NCBI GenBank assembly: GCA_958450325.1
Contig: OY288239.1
Span: 55,633,049 to 55,697,048 of the forward strand
From: Agrostemma githago
Taxonomy: Eukaryota > Streptophyta > Magnoliopsida > Caryophyllales > Caryophyllaceae
Direction: 5' to 3'
DNA length: 64,000 bases
Positions 1-11,755 of the stretch are shown one piece after another. The notes below the pieces were generated by a model. It made no database searches, was not told the origin of the DNA, and worked only from the letters and a program-made list of their open reading frames with translations. The position numbers were made by a program, and so were the translations under genes. Positions within the stretch are counted from its first letter, which is position 1. Each line of letters begins with the position of its first letter.

Positions 1-19
1 TCAAAAGCGACGCGAAAGA

Positions 20-330
20 AGATGAGGTTTAGTGGCGATTTTAGTGTCGATTATTATTGATGCGGTAAATGTTTTGATTTTCCCACTAATAATAATTGTA
101 GCGATTGTATTCGACACAATAAGTACAATAAAACGTCATTTAGTGGCAATTGTTGTAATTGTATTTGACACGATAAGCAATTACTATAATATCATTCCTT
201 TTACAATTTTATCAATAGTATTCGACGCGATAAGTATTTACAAACAATCGTAACAATTGCATTCGACACGATATGTATTACAATTGCAACGACAAGGTAA
301 ATTGGTATCGATTTCATTCGATACGAAATA
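20..330. repeat. CACTA left subterminal repeats
   Basis: Short motifs of the form attcgacacgata or attgtattcgacac recur about every 50 bases, some inverted (tcgattgt, caattgtt). The matching right subterminal block at 10090-10200 has tttgtgtcgatttttcaatcgtcacgata split into related words. Subterminal repeats like these bind the accessory transposase in En/Spm elements; that role is inferred by family. Confidence 0.6.
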
Positions 331-919
331 TCATTTCTATCTCTCAAATATGATGCGAAAATAAAAAGAAAGGACAAGCGAAAAAACAAGATACTTATAT
401 ATAACTCATAAAATCCCAAAATTATATGTATCCAACATCGACTAAATTAAATTAATAAAAATAGGTCCAAAATAAGTGCAAACAATCCTTTTAGAACCTA
501 AAAAAATTAACTAGGTCTTCAACCCCAAAGGAAAGCTTCAAACCATCTATTCCAAATTACATAGAGTAGCTGCGCCTCGAAAAAACTGCAATAACAAATA
601 TCATGTATATACCAAGTTATACCGAATTTTTAGTCATTTCCCACGTGCAAGTAAATAAATGAAATAGATTTATGTATGTATGTATATACACACTCACTGG
701 TTCATGTATGTTCCATGGCACATATAACAAAATGTCACAAATCAGCCGCTTGAGTTGCTATAATCATCCTGTACGAACAATTGAAACGCACACCGAATAT
801 TATATGACGTGAGTCCATTATCTAGTTCAGTTCAATATAATATCATATTTGTAACATATTGTGTACTAAGTACAAACCAATTATATAAAAAAAATGAAAT
901 AAGAACATACCGTATTAGT
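331..919. other. CACTA 3' non-coding region
   Basis: AT-rich sequence between the left subterminal repeats and the last recognisable transposon exon. I see no gene or repeat of known type in it. Confidence 0.4.
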
Positions 920-2794
920 CTGATCGTATTTTGAATATTCTTTTGATGTTCTACCTTTAAAGAGGGCCAACAATTCATGGAATACATTCTCTAGTTGATT
1001 TTGCTTTTCCAATACCTTATTTACCTCCGCATCACTCTTTGCTTGTACCATCTTCAATTCTTCGGTATGTTTCTGTTGCATGAGGTTCATCTCATCACGA
1101 AACTTGTTCATTAACTCATTGGAGGCGACATTGTTTTCTACAAAGTCTGACAATGGTTGTACCCTAGAATTACCCCACAGTTTGAAAGCACATAAGCCTC
1201 CACCAACACCGCGCACACGTCCACGTCGTTCTTCTATTCCTATTACTTGATCAAATATATCTCCTTTCCAAGCTATCTTTCCATCCATTTGCTCTATTTG
1301 ATTGGGTAACTCTTGTAATTTTTGTTTCATTAATTCCTAATGTATATAAAAAATGTTTGAAATAATCATTAAAATAGTGACAAAGAGAATAAAAAAATAA
1401 AAGGATAACCGCTACTACTTTTTTTGCTTTTAAAGTGTCGATTTGTAATGGTATTGAACTCTACATTAAAAAAATGTGCAATAATTAAATAAAACTTACA
1501 ACTGCTTTTGACGACTTTTCATCAATTTTCTTCTTCTCTCTTGTTTTTCTATCCTTGTGAGTCTCAATGAAAATTTGAGCGCGACTGGGCTCAACACCAT
1601 TAACCGTCTAGATAAAGAATATAAAACACTAGATTATTTACTGCACACAAAAATAATAGAAAGGAAACAATAACAGAGCACAGATATTAAACAATTTATG
1701 AAAAAGAGTATCACCCTTTTAGCTCTTAGTTGAGCAAAACTTTATCTCCCTGCGCAGTGAGGCATAGTTTGATTTTTTTGATTGATCCTATTAATTGCTG
1801 CACGTCTCTGTGCATATATAGAGGTATAGCTTTGTTAATTATTTATTAAATTTTACAATAATATAACAATACTAGTCCTAATAAATATAAATATCAAACA
1901 CCTTTGTCTTGTCTTGATCCCAGTAAGAAATCAACTTCAACCATTAATCCATAGGAACACATGAAGGCTTCGCATTAACCAAGCTTGATCGATTTTGTTT
2001 GTTTGGCTCATAGTACATAGCTTTTAGTTCTCCTCTAAAATCCTTAACCACCTTTCCTAATGCCTTAAGAATATGATCTTCCCCTTTATGTAGGAATGTA
2101 AATCGCAACTACATACAAAAATAAAAAAGATTTGATATTATACGAATGTACTATATAATACATTGAACACTTTTTTTGTTAAATGTTGCGAAGGTTAATA
2201 AAACATTTATCGTAAATATAACTTTCTTTTATACCTTTATCTCAGTCATACATCTAACTTTGTACTCTTGCGGTACAAGCCTCCAATCGGAATAGCCTTG
2301 TGGTGCTAATTCAGGATTTCTTCCCATTGTACCAATGAAACTAGACAAAGCGACAGATCCATCGCCATAAGGCTGACCTTCCTTATTGAAATCAACGACC
2401 GTTCGTACATCAGCCGGTTGATTCCAAATATCAGTTAAAATAGTCGGTCCTCTACGTCTCACTATCACCCAAGAAAATATTATTAGCATTAATCGTATCA
2501 AATTTCTACAGGACCAACATTAGGTAACAAGGCAAAAAAATTCAATTACATACCTGAACGTTCAACCGTATCAGTATCTGTTTCATTAGGATTATCCTCG
2601 GTAGAATCTGATGTTTGTATTACCTCATCTAACACATTTCTTGTGTTATCACCTCCATTAGCGACTGATGAGTTTATATTATGCTCCTCACCAGGTGTTA
2701 AAGTTGAAAAAGTGTCTGCATTACCATCTCCATCAAGATTGAAAGAAGCGTCATCTCGCAAGCTGATTTTTGTCAAACGTCTCCTTTTTGTCAT
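920..2794 (-). pseudogene. Second CACTA protein (Transposase_24 / Ptta-En-Spm type), degenerate exons
   Basis: The minus-strand exons resemble the plant Transposase_24 family, the accessory DNA-binding protein of CACTA elements. An acidic, Ser/Asp-rich N-terminus begins with MTKRRRLTK at 2794. An exon ending near 2237 contains DIWNQPADVRTVVDF, and one at about 1950-2110 contains FTFLHKGEDHILKALGK. An exon at about 1500-1606 carries the family signature EPSRAQIFIETHKDRK. The last exon at 1330-920 encodes a charged coiled coil (EELKMVQAKSDAEVNKVLEK) that could oligomerise. Splice-like GT and AG sites separate several blocks, but in-frame stops (for example after NAKPSCVPMD near 1950) show decay. 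The exon chain is my reconstruction and some edges are approximate. Confidence 0.6.
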
Positions 2795-3217
2795 GATTTC
2801 TGAAATGATAACATAAAAAACATCATATTAGTCTATTAGTAGTTTCACAAAAGTAAGGGGATAAAATTCATAAAATGAAAGTTTCACAGATTGCTTTCAT
2901 AACCTGAATGCATATATGATAATCAATTCAACAACAAAGAATGCAGCACCATCTACCATTTGAGAGATAAATTACCTTTTAGTGGAAATGACATACAATC
3001 TGAAAATTTATATTGCATGGCTTTATGAGAAACCTTGCATCGACAATTACTTCGTAAGATAAAACATAGAGGCTAAAAATTTATATTCTAAAAAGAAAGA
3101 TAAAGCGTACCACGATGAGGGAAACATCCAAATAAATTAGTAATATTACTAATATTCTAATACAATACCAAACCAACATCACTGCTAAAATCTAACCAAA
3201 AAATATAAAACAATGGC
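2795..3217. other. CACTA intergenic spacer
   Basis: AT-rich spacer between the two transposon genes. It presumably holds the 3' end of the transposase unit and the start of the accessory gene on the minus strand; no other feature is visible. Confidence 0.4.
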
Positions 3218-6200
3218 TCATGTATCATCCACGTATGTTCCTTCCACACCAGACAAGTCAATATCCATGTCGAAAGCATCTTCTACGGATGTCAAACGGT
3301 GTTCTTCAATCTCTGAATCAACTTCCCATTGATCATCTCCTAAATCGAAAGTACCTCTGGGCTTTATCGACTTTGGAATAAACCAATCGTGATTTGTTCC
3401 ATCTTGCACATATATAACTTGATCAACTTGAGAAGCAAACACAAATGGCTCATCGCTTACTCGATTGAGATTATACATAAGATGAGAAAAATTAACAAGA
3501 GTAAATCCCAACTTGTCTTTCTTTAAACCACTCGCACTATGAACATTAACCCAATCACACCTAAACATAGGTATAGAAAATTTACTGTAAAAATTTAACT
3601 CGATGATATCAGTTAAGATCCCATAATATATAACATCTCCGAGAATCGGATTTGTATCCTTAGAGCTAGCATAACTTTGTGTCTTTGCTACAACCTTCAC
3701 CCCACTATTTTGTGTAGTCTTATTTTTCTCAAATTCTTTAGTACGAAATCTATAACCGTTTTTCATATCAAACGCTTGAAATCTTCTAGCCATGGGCAAT
3801 GGACCAAGTGCAAGTGTCTTAACATCATCTGTGATTCTTATGTCATTCTTGTTGTCAGGATCATTAACCTAATAAATTGAACATGAGAAAACAAGGTTCA
3901 ATTCAAGATAAGTACAATATATATTTTTCTTTTTTTATGAAACTATGTGTTTTAGTAAATACTCACAAATGTTTTCAACCATTCGACAAATTCTTCGTTG
4001 TGCATTCGATCTTGGACAATTTGAGTTAAACGATTAAGTCTATGTATTCTCTTGAGGAAAGATACATGTTCCCTACATCAATTATTCATGTTAGTTATAA
4101 AATATATTTAAACATCATCAAAGTTAGAGACAAAGATGCAAAATTAAATTTCATACTCTCTTAAAGATTCAATATCTTTGCAATCACAATTGAACAGAAC
4201 GTATCGATGTGCTTGTACCCTTGTCTTCTCATCCATCATAAAACCTTCAACTCGTCCATACGGTTGACCAACCGATGGAAAAAGACATGATTCTCCACTA
4301 TTTTCATAACCATAGGTACACTGTGCATTGTTTCTATTTGAGGAATTCCTAATGTCATCACCTTCTCCCAAGTAACGAGAGCAAAATGTTATACACTCTT
4401 GAATTAGATAAGTTTCTGCAATCGATCCTTCAGGACGTGCTTTATTGCCGACATATGACTTGAGTGTAGATAAATACCTAAAATAATTAGCTTATTAGGC
4501 ATGTTTTGTTTTATGATACACCACTAATGAAAACTAAATAAAGGAAACATTATTACCTCTCAATAGGGTACATCCATCGGTAATGCACCGGACCACCAAT
4601 TTTAGCTTCAGCGACTAGATGAACCACAAGGTGTACCATAATAGTAAAGAAAGTTGGTGGAAAGAGTTTCTCCAAGTTACAAAGAATAGTAGCAATATTT
4701 GTCTCTAATCGTTCAAGTTCTCTAATTTACAGTGTTCTTGAACATAATGCTCGGAAAAAATCACACAACTCAATTAAAATTGGGGATACTTTCTCATGTA
4801 AGCTCTCTCTTATCGCAAGAGGTAACATTAGCTGCATTAGCACATGACAGTCATGACTTTTCAACCCAGACAACTTCCGTTTTAGCACACAACGAGAGAT
4901 GTTTGACGCATAACCATCCGGAAATTTGACATTCTTAAGAACTTCACAAAATCGATCTTTTGCCAAATTGCTCAAAGTATAAGGTGCAGGGGGCAAAAAT
5001 AACTTTTTGTTCCCTTGAGGTTGAGGCCATAAATGTTTTCGCACACCAATCTCTTGTAGAGTTTGACGAGCTTTGAGGTTATCTTTTGACTTGTTAGGAA
5101 CATTTAAGAGTGTGTTAACTACATTATCGCACACGTTATTTTCTATGTGCATCACATCGAGGTTATGACGCAAAATATTATGCTCCCAATAAGGAAGATC
5201 AAAGAAGATACTTTTCTTTTTCCAAGTGTTTGGTTCTACCCCGGAGAGGTGATCTTCCATAGTTTTACCTAGAGTGAAAGAGATATTCTCCAATTGTTGT
5301 AACACCTCTGAACCAGATGGCGGTTTAGGGGGAGACCTGGTTTCTGTGGTGTTATCGAAAGATTTTTCATCAAAACGATAGTTATGCAAAGGATCCAAGA
5401 ACCTCCGATGACCCATATAACAAACCTTCCCACTGTACTTGTATCGCTTGGACCACTTATCATTATTACAACATGGACACGCATTTTTTCCATAGACACA
5501 CCACCCCGACAAATTACCATATGCCGGAAAGTCATTTATAGTTCACATGAGAATAGCATGCAATTGGAAACTTTTTTTTCAAAGACGTCATACGTCTTAA
5601 CACCTACATCCTAAAGCTCTTTCAATTCATCTATTAATGGCTGTAAGTAAGTGTCAATGTCATTTCCCGGAGACTTTGGACCAAGAATCAATGTAGAAAG
5701 AATAATGAAAGGCTCTTTCATGCACAACCAAGGAGGCAAATTATATATCATCAAGAGTACGGGCCAAGTGGAATAGGTGCTACGCATTTCTGCAAATGGA
5801 TTAAAACCATCACTAGCTAAGCCTAATCTAACATTCCGAGGATCCGCAGCAAAAGTCGGGTATCGATTATCAAAATTCTTCCATGATTCACAGTCCGCTG
5901 GATGCCTTAAAACACCATCTTCATTTGGTCGGTCCTTGTGATGCCATCTCATAAGTTCAGCTGTTTTAGAAGACATGAAGAGTCTTTGAAGCCTTGGTTT
6001 CAAAGGGAAATACCGGAGTACTTTGACGGGGATGTTTTTCCTTTTTATTACTTTTCCGCTACTGTTTTTTCGTATTATTAGACACATTGACACTAGACTC
6101 ATCTATGGTTTTCCAACGAGATGCTCCACAAACTATACACTGATTGTGATTGACGTACTCTTTCCAAAAAAGCATGCAGTCATTTCGACATGCATCAATT

Positions 6201-6910
6201 TTCTCGTACTTAAGAGTCAGTTTATCTACAATCTTCTTTGTTTCATAAAGGGAGTCGGGAATCACTGCACCTTGTGGTAAGGCCTTCCTAAAGATCTCAA
6301 GTAATTCTGTAAATGACTTATCGGACCATCCAGAGTTACATTTGAGATTATAAAGATGGAGGATAAATGAAAGTTTAGAATACTCCTTACACCCAGGATA
6401 CAACTCCAACTTAGCATCTTCTAACAGCTTATTAAACGTATCAACATTAGAAGGGATTGACTCAAGTGGGTCTTCCACCCTAGTGAAACCTTCATCAAAC
6501 TCGACACAATCGTTAGAATTAGGAGTATTGCTAGGATTCCCACCAAGAGTCTCATTATTAGTAGTATTGGAATGAATTCCACAAGCATCCCCTAACATTT
6601 CTAATATCCTATTATTTGCAATGGATTTAGTAAGTTCGTCGTCGTGACTAGGCATCGAAGAGGACCCGAAATCATAGTTATCATACCATTTCTCAAAGTC
6701 ACGCATAGGTCCATTTATCACTAAATGGTCATAAACGTCTTTCTCGCTGCAACGATGGTAACGTACACATACGCCACAAGGACAAGCTATTGTTTTATCT
6801 TCACTAGAAGTTTTCTCAAATGCATATTTAACGAACTTCGTCAATCCCATTAAATAATCATTGCTTCCAAGATCATAGTCGGACCAAATTTTACTCTTTT
6901 GTCCAGCCAT
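3218..6910 (-). pseudogene. CACTA transposase (TNP2-like), multi-exon, inactivated
   Basis: The domain order is that of plant TNP2 transposases. The N-terminal transposase-associated zinc domain (CPCGVCVRYHRC) begins with MAGQKSKIW at 6910. The Transposase_21 core runs over about 6100-4730 (GLASDGFNPF; PCCNNDKWSKRYKYSGK; HNLDVMHIENNVCDNV). Then come DUF4218 (PTFFTIMVHLVVHLVAEAK; GGPVHYRWMYP at about 4570-4700) and DUF4216 (NPILGDVIYYG; FRCDWVN) at 3218-3869. GT donors are visible at 4556 (gtaata) and near 3968 (gtgagt). Lesions include a one-base shift in an A run near 6070, TAG in place of a family Trp at 5611-5613, a second shift near 5570, and a stop inside DUF4218 near 4727. The protein would excise and reinsert the CACTA element, but this copy cannot make it. 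Confidence 0.85.
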
Positions 6911-7053
6911 AAAATGATTATCTATTTAAGGAATAGCATTTCAAATTCAGTCGTGAATCATGGTAGTCAAAAGTAAAATCATATGATTATCAAATATCAG
7001 AAACAAGTAGTTATACCCAATCATTTATGACCAATGCTATTAGCCCATATCAC

Positions 7054-7235
7054 TTATGACGTTAAGTGCTTGTTGTGTGGGCACGTGGAAGAGACGCCAG
7101 TACTTCTATGAATGTGCATATAGCAAATTGATATGGAAGAGGTTTAAGGAGAAGGTTGGGGACGTACTAAAAGAAGATAGTTTGATAGAGTGGTGTAGCA
7201 AGGCGAGGGGGTCGAAGCCAATGGCTAACCTAGGG
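7054..7235 (+). pseudogene. LINE 3' end: zf-RVT zinc-finger relic
   Basis: Translation gives KCLLCGHVEETP followed, after a frame change, by YFYECAYSKLIWKRFKEKV. This matches the C-terminal zf-RVT domain (CxxCG, then Hx4C, then skLIW) found downstream of reverse transcriptase in plant L1-type LINEs. Only this tail is left, which fits 5' truncation by target-primed reverse transcription. A frameshift near 7108 separates the two halves of the finger. No RT motif lies upstream. Confidence 0.6.
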
Positions 7236-7343
7236 GAGCGCACTACACCCCATGTGCGCACCCTTCGGTTTTCAATTTTCTTTAAAGAAAAATACTGATG
7301 TGTAGGTACTTGTACAATTTGAGTGAGAATGTGTAATTGAAAG

Positions 7344-7440
7344 TTGTGTGGCGGAGTGGTTAGGAGGTTGTTGGGTGGTAGTGTTGGCTGTTGTTGGGGG
7401 TTCGAATCTCTTTATGCTCTCCTTCCTAGTTCAATAATTA
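7344..7440 (+). mobile_element. tRNA-derived SINE-like head with Pol III A and B boxes
   Basis: TGGCGGAGTGG at 7349-7359 fits the A-box consensus TRGCNNAGTGG exactly, and GGTTCGAATCT at 7399-7409 fits the B box with one mismatch. The 50-base spacing is suitable for Pol III. The flanks do not fold into an acceptor stem, so this is not a tRNA gene. A T-rich body follows. It lies about 110 bp after the LINE tail. A degenerate tRNA pseudogene is the alternative. Confidence 0.45.
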
Positions 7441-7730
7441 TTTTGCCTTTTGGTTCTTTTTTATGTCATGTTTTGGTTTTTGTTTTGTTATTGTCAATTA
7501 TTTTGTAACTTTTTAATTTAAATATAACTCCTAATTTGTGGAACCTAATTTTGGATTTCTTTTTTAATGTTATTTATTTGTTGGTTTCCCATCAATTTAT
7601 TATTTAGGTTATAGGTATTTTAGTATTTTAGATACATTTTTATGTCAATTTTTGGGTTTTTTTTAATGTCAATTAGAGTCAATTAAATATAATTTCCAAT
7701 TGTGTAACTCCAATTTGGGTTCTTATATTA
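7441..7730. other. T-rich sequence, possible SINE body
   Basis: Strongly T-rich with recurring ttttatgtca and ttggttttt words. No coding potential is visible. It may be the tail of the SINE-like unit, but no target duplication was found to define its end. Confidence 0.3.
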
Positions 7731-7871
7731 CTCCCTCATTTCATTGACATGTTACACATTTTTTTTCAAATATTTCTTTGATTTCATTACATTCTTGTTT
7801 GGTACGAAGTATAATTTTCTTAAGAAATATATCACATTTAAGGCGAAAAAAAATCAATGAAAATGAGGAAG
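7731..7871. mobile_element. Stowaway-like MITE, degenerate
   Basis: It starts CTCCCTCATTTCATTGACAT after a TA and ends with the imperfect inverse aaaatcaatgaaaatgagg. CTCCCTCC-type ends beside TA are diagnostic of Stowaway MITEs, which are mobilised by Tc1/mariner transposases. The right terminus has lost the exact inverse and the flanking TA is not preserved. Confidence 0.5.
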
Positions 7872-8034
7872 TCTTTATTTGTTGGTTTACCCTTATTTCT
7901 TTAGTTGGGTTATAAATGTGATAGTGTTTTACCTATTTCAAATTAGTTACGAAAAATCTAATTGGATTTTAAATGACGATACGTAATTATGTGACGGCAG
8001 TATGAATTTCAATTTTTATTATAGTATCCACAAT

Positions 8035-8083
8035 TTTTTTTAAAGTGAACCCCCTCTCCAAAATTCCTAGGTCCGCCACTGGT
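8035..8083. mobile_element. Terminal inverted repeat of a hAT-type (TTF/hAT-dimerisation) transposon
   Basis: The block ends ...CCTAGGTCCGCCACTG at 8083. The inverse, CAGTGGCGGACCTAGG, is the common start of plant TTF-type hAT transposons. No partner end was found to the left, so it is a single orphan end and the rest of the element is deleted or unrecognisable. Confidence 0.45.
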
Positions 8084-8937
8084 CAAAGCTACAAAAGCAT
8101 GTTTAGAATACTTTCTGACTAGCTACTCACTATAACCTAGGATATTAAAGGAATACAAGTAGGAAGGAACAATGCATTGCTCCTACAAAAAGAGTGATAG
8201 AGAGGACACTCAAAGAGATTAGAAACCCAAATCAAAAGGTTCAATTGAATGTATATAGTAAAAATAAAAAAGTTCATCACCTAGCAATCACCACTCAAAT
8301 TAGAAACTGGACGAGAGGAAAAGGAAAGGAAAGGAACAGTGGAAAATTATGATGAAAATCAAAAAGTTTGTATTTCAGTTTGTATGTTACCTGCTTATAC
8401 CTATGCTTTGCTCGATGTGCCTGCATGATAAACACAAAAAGTAAGACCCTCCACATAATACACCCGGATATGTATTTCATTGAATGTATTCAGAATTCAG
8501 AAATAGCCAAATATACATTCATGATAAGACACATTTGTTAACTGAGAACTATACTTCACACTGGAAAGAGATGAGAATGAGGTGACAAACACAAGCAATT
8601 AACCAATTTGATTGTTACCGGTTTTTTTCCTGATAGTAAGAAAGATGTTCTTTGGTGTGTCAAAATTATTGTGTTATACTAGACCACTGAAGTAGGGCGA
8701 TTGGTGCTTAAAATTTTTCAATAAACCAATCCTGATATTAACAATGGCTGTTGGATATGCTCTGCAAAGGCTATCGGATCACAGTATCTTTTATGACAGA
8801 GATGTTCTTATTGGTGGTTGTTGTTTTAGCACAGCATTGTTACCGTATCATTAAAATAAAATTTAAAAAATCTAGGGGCCTCATTCAAAATAAAATCTAG
8901 GGGTAAAGAAGTAAATCAACTGAAATTGGGTAAATTA
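8084..8937. other. Unassigned AT-rich stretch inside the CACTA element
   Basis: No convincing coding frame, inverted repeat or tandem structure is visible. The short open frames look random. Confidence 0.4.
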
Positions 8938-9620
8938 TGCAATAAATCTCAGTTATATGCTGATACAATCAAATAAAAGAGATTAAAGAGTATAATTAAT
9001 TATTAAAAAGTACCTAAGCAGTAGTAATTGGGATCGAAAAAATAACAGTAATAATTGGGATTGAATTGGGAGCAATTATAAACAGGTTCGATTATACTCG
9101 ATAATCTAATATAAACAGTTCGAAACAACAATATTTAGGATTAAATTGGGATCGAAACAGTAATCGAAGCAGTAATCGAAACAGTAATCGAACTAGCAAT
9201 CCTATTATTATGCAATAGATCAAAACAACAATATAGTATGCAATAAATCCCAATTATATGCTGATACAATCAAATAAATGAGATTAAAGAGTATAATCGA
9301 TAATTAAAAAGTACCTGCGCAGTAGTAATTGGGATCGAAAAACAGTAATTGGGATCAAATTGGGTAAAACGTATAGTAATATGGGTTTGAATTGGGAAAA
9401 ACAGTAATTAGGATTGAATTGGGTAAAACTCAGTTTCGATTATACTCGATAATCCTAATACAAACAGTAATCGAATAATCGTACAACAGTAATATAATCG
9501 TACAACAGCGATATAATCGAATAATCGTACCTTAATGGAAATAATTGTACAACAGTAATTGGGATTGAATTGGGTAAAACGTACCTTAATGGAAGCAACG
9601 ATATAATCGTGTGATATCGA
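8938..9620. repeat. 301-bp-offset direct repeat and short tandem repeats
   Basis: About 113 bp starting gcaataaatc at 8938 recurs at 9239 with few differences; both copies contain gctgatacaatcaaata. Between and after them, short words such as cagtaatcgaaa (9145-9195) and ataatcgtacaacagtaat (9470-9560) repeat in tandem. The block lies between the transposase promoter side and the right terminus, where CACTA elements often carry repeat arrays. No coding frame is supported. Confidence 0.6.
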
Positions 9621-9877
9621 TTGAATTTCGGGAAGAAAGATGAAGATGATTGGGGGTTCTACACAGCACGCATATGTCGAGCGAGGTTCATGGTATGAAG
9701 ATGAAGACATATATTACGAACCTGAGTAAGTTTTAGGAAAAAAAGTCTGAGTTTAGGAAATAAATTAGAGGAAGCGCATTATGAAAAAATTTGGGAGTTG
9801 GTTTGGCGCTCTATTGATTTATGTTTTTTCAGTATTTAGAATATGTTAAGAGTTATTATTAGCGTCATTTATGTATA
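9621..9877. other. CACTA right-side spacer
   Basis: Nothing recognisable apart from sequence that continues into the right subterminal region interrupted by the MITE. Confidence 0.35.
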
Positions 9878-10084
9878 CTCCCTCCGCTTTTCTATGATGT
9901 TCCACATTTGATTGTGGGAAGAAATTAAGAAAATGGATATATGTGGAGGAAAATGAAGATAGAGAAAAGGAAGTGGGGTCACAAGCAATAAGAACCACAA
10001 AATATTTACTAAAAAGAAAAGTGGAACATCTTAGTGAAGTTTCCTAAAAATGAAATGTGGAAGATCTTAGTGAAGGGGAGGGAG
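9878..10084. mobile_element. Stowaway MITE, 207 bp, TA target duplication
   Basis: The left end CTCCCTCCGCTTTTCTATGA and the right end are imperfect inverted repeats over about 32 bp; both ends share CTCCCTCC and, further in, TTCCACATTT. TA dinucleotides flank it at 9876-9877 and 10085-10086. It has no coding capacity and interrupts the right subterminal region of the CACTA element, so it inserted later. Confidence 0.85.
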
Positions 10085-10200
10085 TACTAATTAGTGTCAA
10101 TTGTTATTTGATACTATAAGTTGTTTAGTATATGAGTCATTGTGGGTTATTTGTGTCGATTTTTCAATCGTCACGATATAATCGCCGCGAAAGGGTGATT

Positions 10201-10211
10201 TTGTTGTAGTG
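10201..10211 (-). repeat. CACTA right terminal inverted repeat tip
   Basis: The minus strand reads CACTACAACAA from 10211 inward. This is the terminus recognised and cut by CACTA transposases and it fixes the right edge of the transposon. Confidence 0.85.
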
Positions 10212-11574
10212 TCAACCTTTACTTATTGTTTATTGTTCTTGTTAGTTCATTATGAATGCTAGGGTTGTTATGTTGATTTCTCTTGTTAGTGTTAGTATTA
10301 GTTTGATTATGTGTGAGTAGACTTATTGTGGGGTTAGTAGGGGGATTAAGTGTTGATTATGGATGATTAGGGTTTGATTGTGGGTAAAGGTGAATTCTTT
10401 GTTACTAGTCACATATTGAGCACACTATGTGTTTGTTGAATTGTTTGTTTGAGTAGTAGTGGCCATGCTCCTCATGCTTGTCTTCCTCTTCTCATTGTTT
10501 GATTAATTTGTGGTTGAATCCTTGTGTATTGGGTAACATCTTGCATGAGTATTCGGGTTTAGTCTTTGACACGAGAGTGCGGACTTTGTCTTTGACGCGA
10601 GAGTGCGGACCCACCTTAGTAACTAGGTGACACCTGCACCCTCGATTTCCAAATTATCCTACTACACTTATGAACCCAACCTAACCCTACTCCTTCCTTT
10701 ATTGTTTTCTCCATCTTGTTAGCAATTATCTATCTAGTTAGTTGATTGTTTTTAGTTTAGTTCATCTTTTTAGTTCATATTATACCTAGTTCATTGTTAG
10801 TCATATTTCTACTCTCTTGTCATTATTCTAGTTTGTTCACCCTTGTCAGTTCTCTCCTCTTTGTGTTGTTTTGGTAGCTTAGCCTTGTTTTAGGTAGACC
10901 ATAGTCTAGACACCTTCTACCGTCCCCGTGGACTCGACCCGACTTACCCTAGCTACGTGTTAGGATTAGTTGGACTCTACTTGTTGGTGGGGACCCACGG
11001 CAATTCCTACCATCACTTGCTTGTCACGTGAAATCGCATGCAAAGAATGTAAACACAACTACTTTGACTACAATACTTACTTGTCCTTAAACAACCGACG
11101 TAGTAAAAGGCATAGGGTTAAAACAACGGATGTTACAGCATTTCCACCACAACAAAAGAACTAGGTTATCAGCCCACCGATTGATTAGTAGAGGCCGCTA
11201 TAGTGCGGGCGGGATTGGGTGTTGACATCTATCGGATGTTGGCTTCCCAATACGTACCCTCACCCCTTACTCAGAATCGATGGTTTCCGGATGTCCGAAA
11301 CCATTGGCAATGAGAGTTATTCCAGGCATGGAGTGCTTAAGGGTACAAGTCTTTATCTTTTCGTCCCGTGCCACTCAACTTTGAGCCGGCAAGGGATCAA
11401 AGTTGACTTGAACGGTTTCCGAGTCCCCATAATTGACTCGGTGGCGACTCCACAATTCGGCAACGAATTCAGTTCACTAAAAAGGTCGCCTTACCAAACA
11501 AATCGGCCTTTAAACATTTACAACCACGACTCGATCGATTCCCAAATGGAAACACGGGTGTCCGCACCCGTCTA
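10212..11574 (+). mobile_element. Degraded Ty3/gypsy LTR and leader
   Basis: The stretch near 10925 (ccgtggactcgacccgactt) resembles the U5 part of Athila/Tat-type LTRs, and a similar phrase occurs inside the solo LTR at 58.6 kb. Near 11440, ggtggcgactccac resembles the primer-site region of Ogre/Tat elements. A 24-26 bp phrase around acgagagtgcggac is duplicated at 10562-10613. The left edge was cut by the CACTA insertion and no target duplication was found. The frame at 11219-11575 falls in this leader-like region and I do not regard it as a gene. Confidence 0.4.
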
Positions 11575-11755
11575 GTACAAGTCTGGATCGTCCTCCGAAT
11601 CGAGGTCCAACACTTCGCCCCGTACGCGAGATCGGACCGGCCCCCGGCAGGGAGGGGGCCGCGTGGGTGGCCTCCGGCACACGATGAAAATCGGGTCGGT
11701 CCTGCGCGGGGCGCCGGGCGGTGCAGACGGACGTCCACAGGAGGAGTTCCATGGA
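11575..11755. other. GC-rich patch of unknown origin
   Basis: About 180 bp with long G and C runs (ggaccggcccccggcag, ggcgccgggcggtgcag) sits in otherwise AT-rich DNA, between the leader-like sequence and the Athila-like coding region. Overlapping open frames on the minus strand are what GC-rich DNA gives by chance. I do not recognise it. Confidence 0.5.

Larger units (their letters stand above)
1..10211 (-). mobile_element. CACTA (En/Spm) DNA transposon, decayed, left tip outside the window
   Basis: The right terminus reads, on the minus strand, CACTACAACAAAATCACCC beginning at 10211, the classic CACTA terminal inverted repeat. Both characteristic CACTA genes lie on the minus strand in the usual order: a TNP2-like transposase, then a Transposase_24-type protein. 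The left end of the window carries short AT-rich repeats around CGACACGATAAG that resemble the sequence just inside the right end, so the left terminus is probably only tens of bases before position 1. The 3-bp target duplication cannot be checked. The coding regions are broken by frameshifts and stops, and the 5' third holds other repeats, so the copy is not autonomous. Confidence 0.85.

Noticed and set aside
7344..7440. tRNA gene
   Set aside because: A and B boxes are present but there is no acceptor stem and no cloverleaf, so I kept it only as a SINE-like head.
9408..9710. 100-codon frame in the CACTA right region
   Set aside because: It runs over short tandem repeats, and its peptide repeats follow the DNA repeats.
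10970..11575. Two plus-strand frames upstream of the Athila-like relic
   Set aside because: The sequence resembles an LTR/leader with a primer-site-like ggtggcgactcc. I see no protein family.
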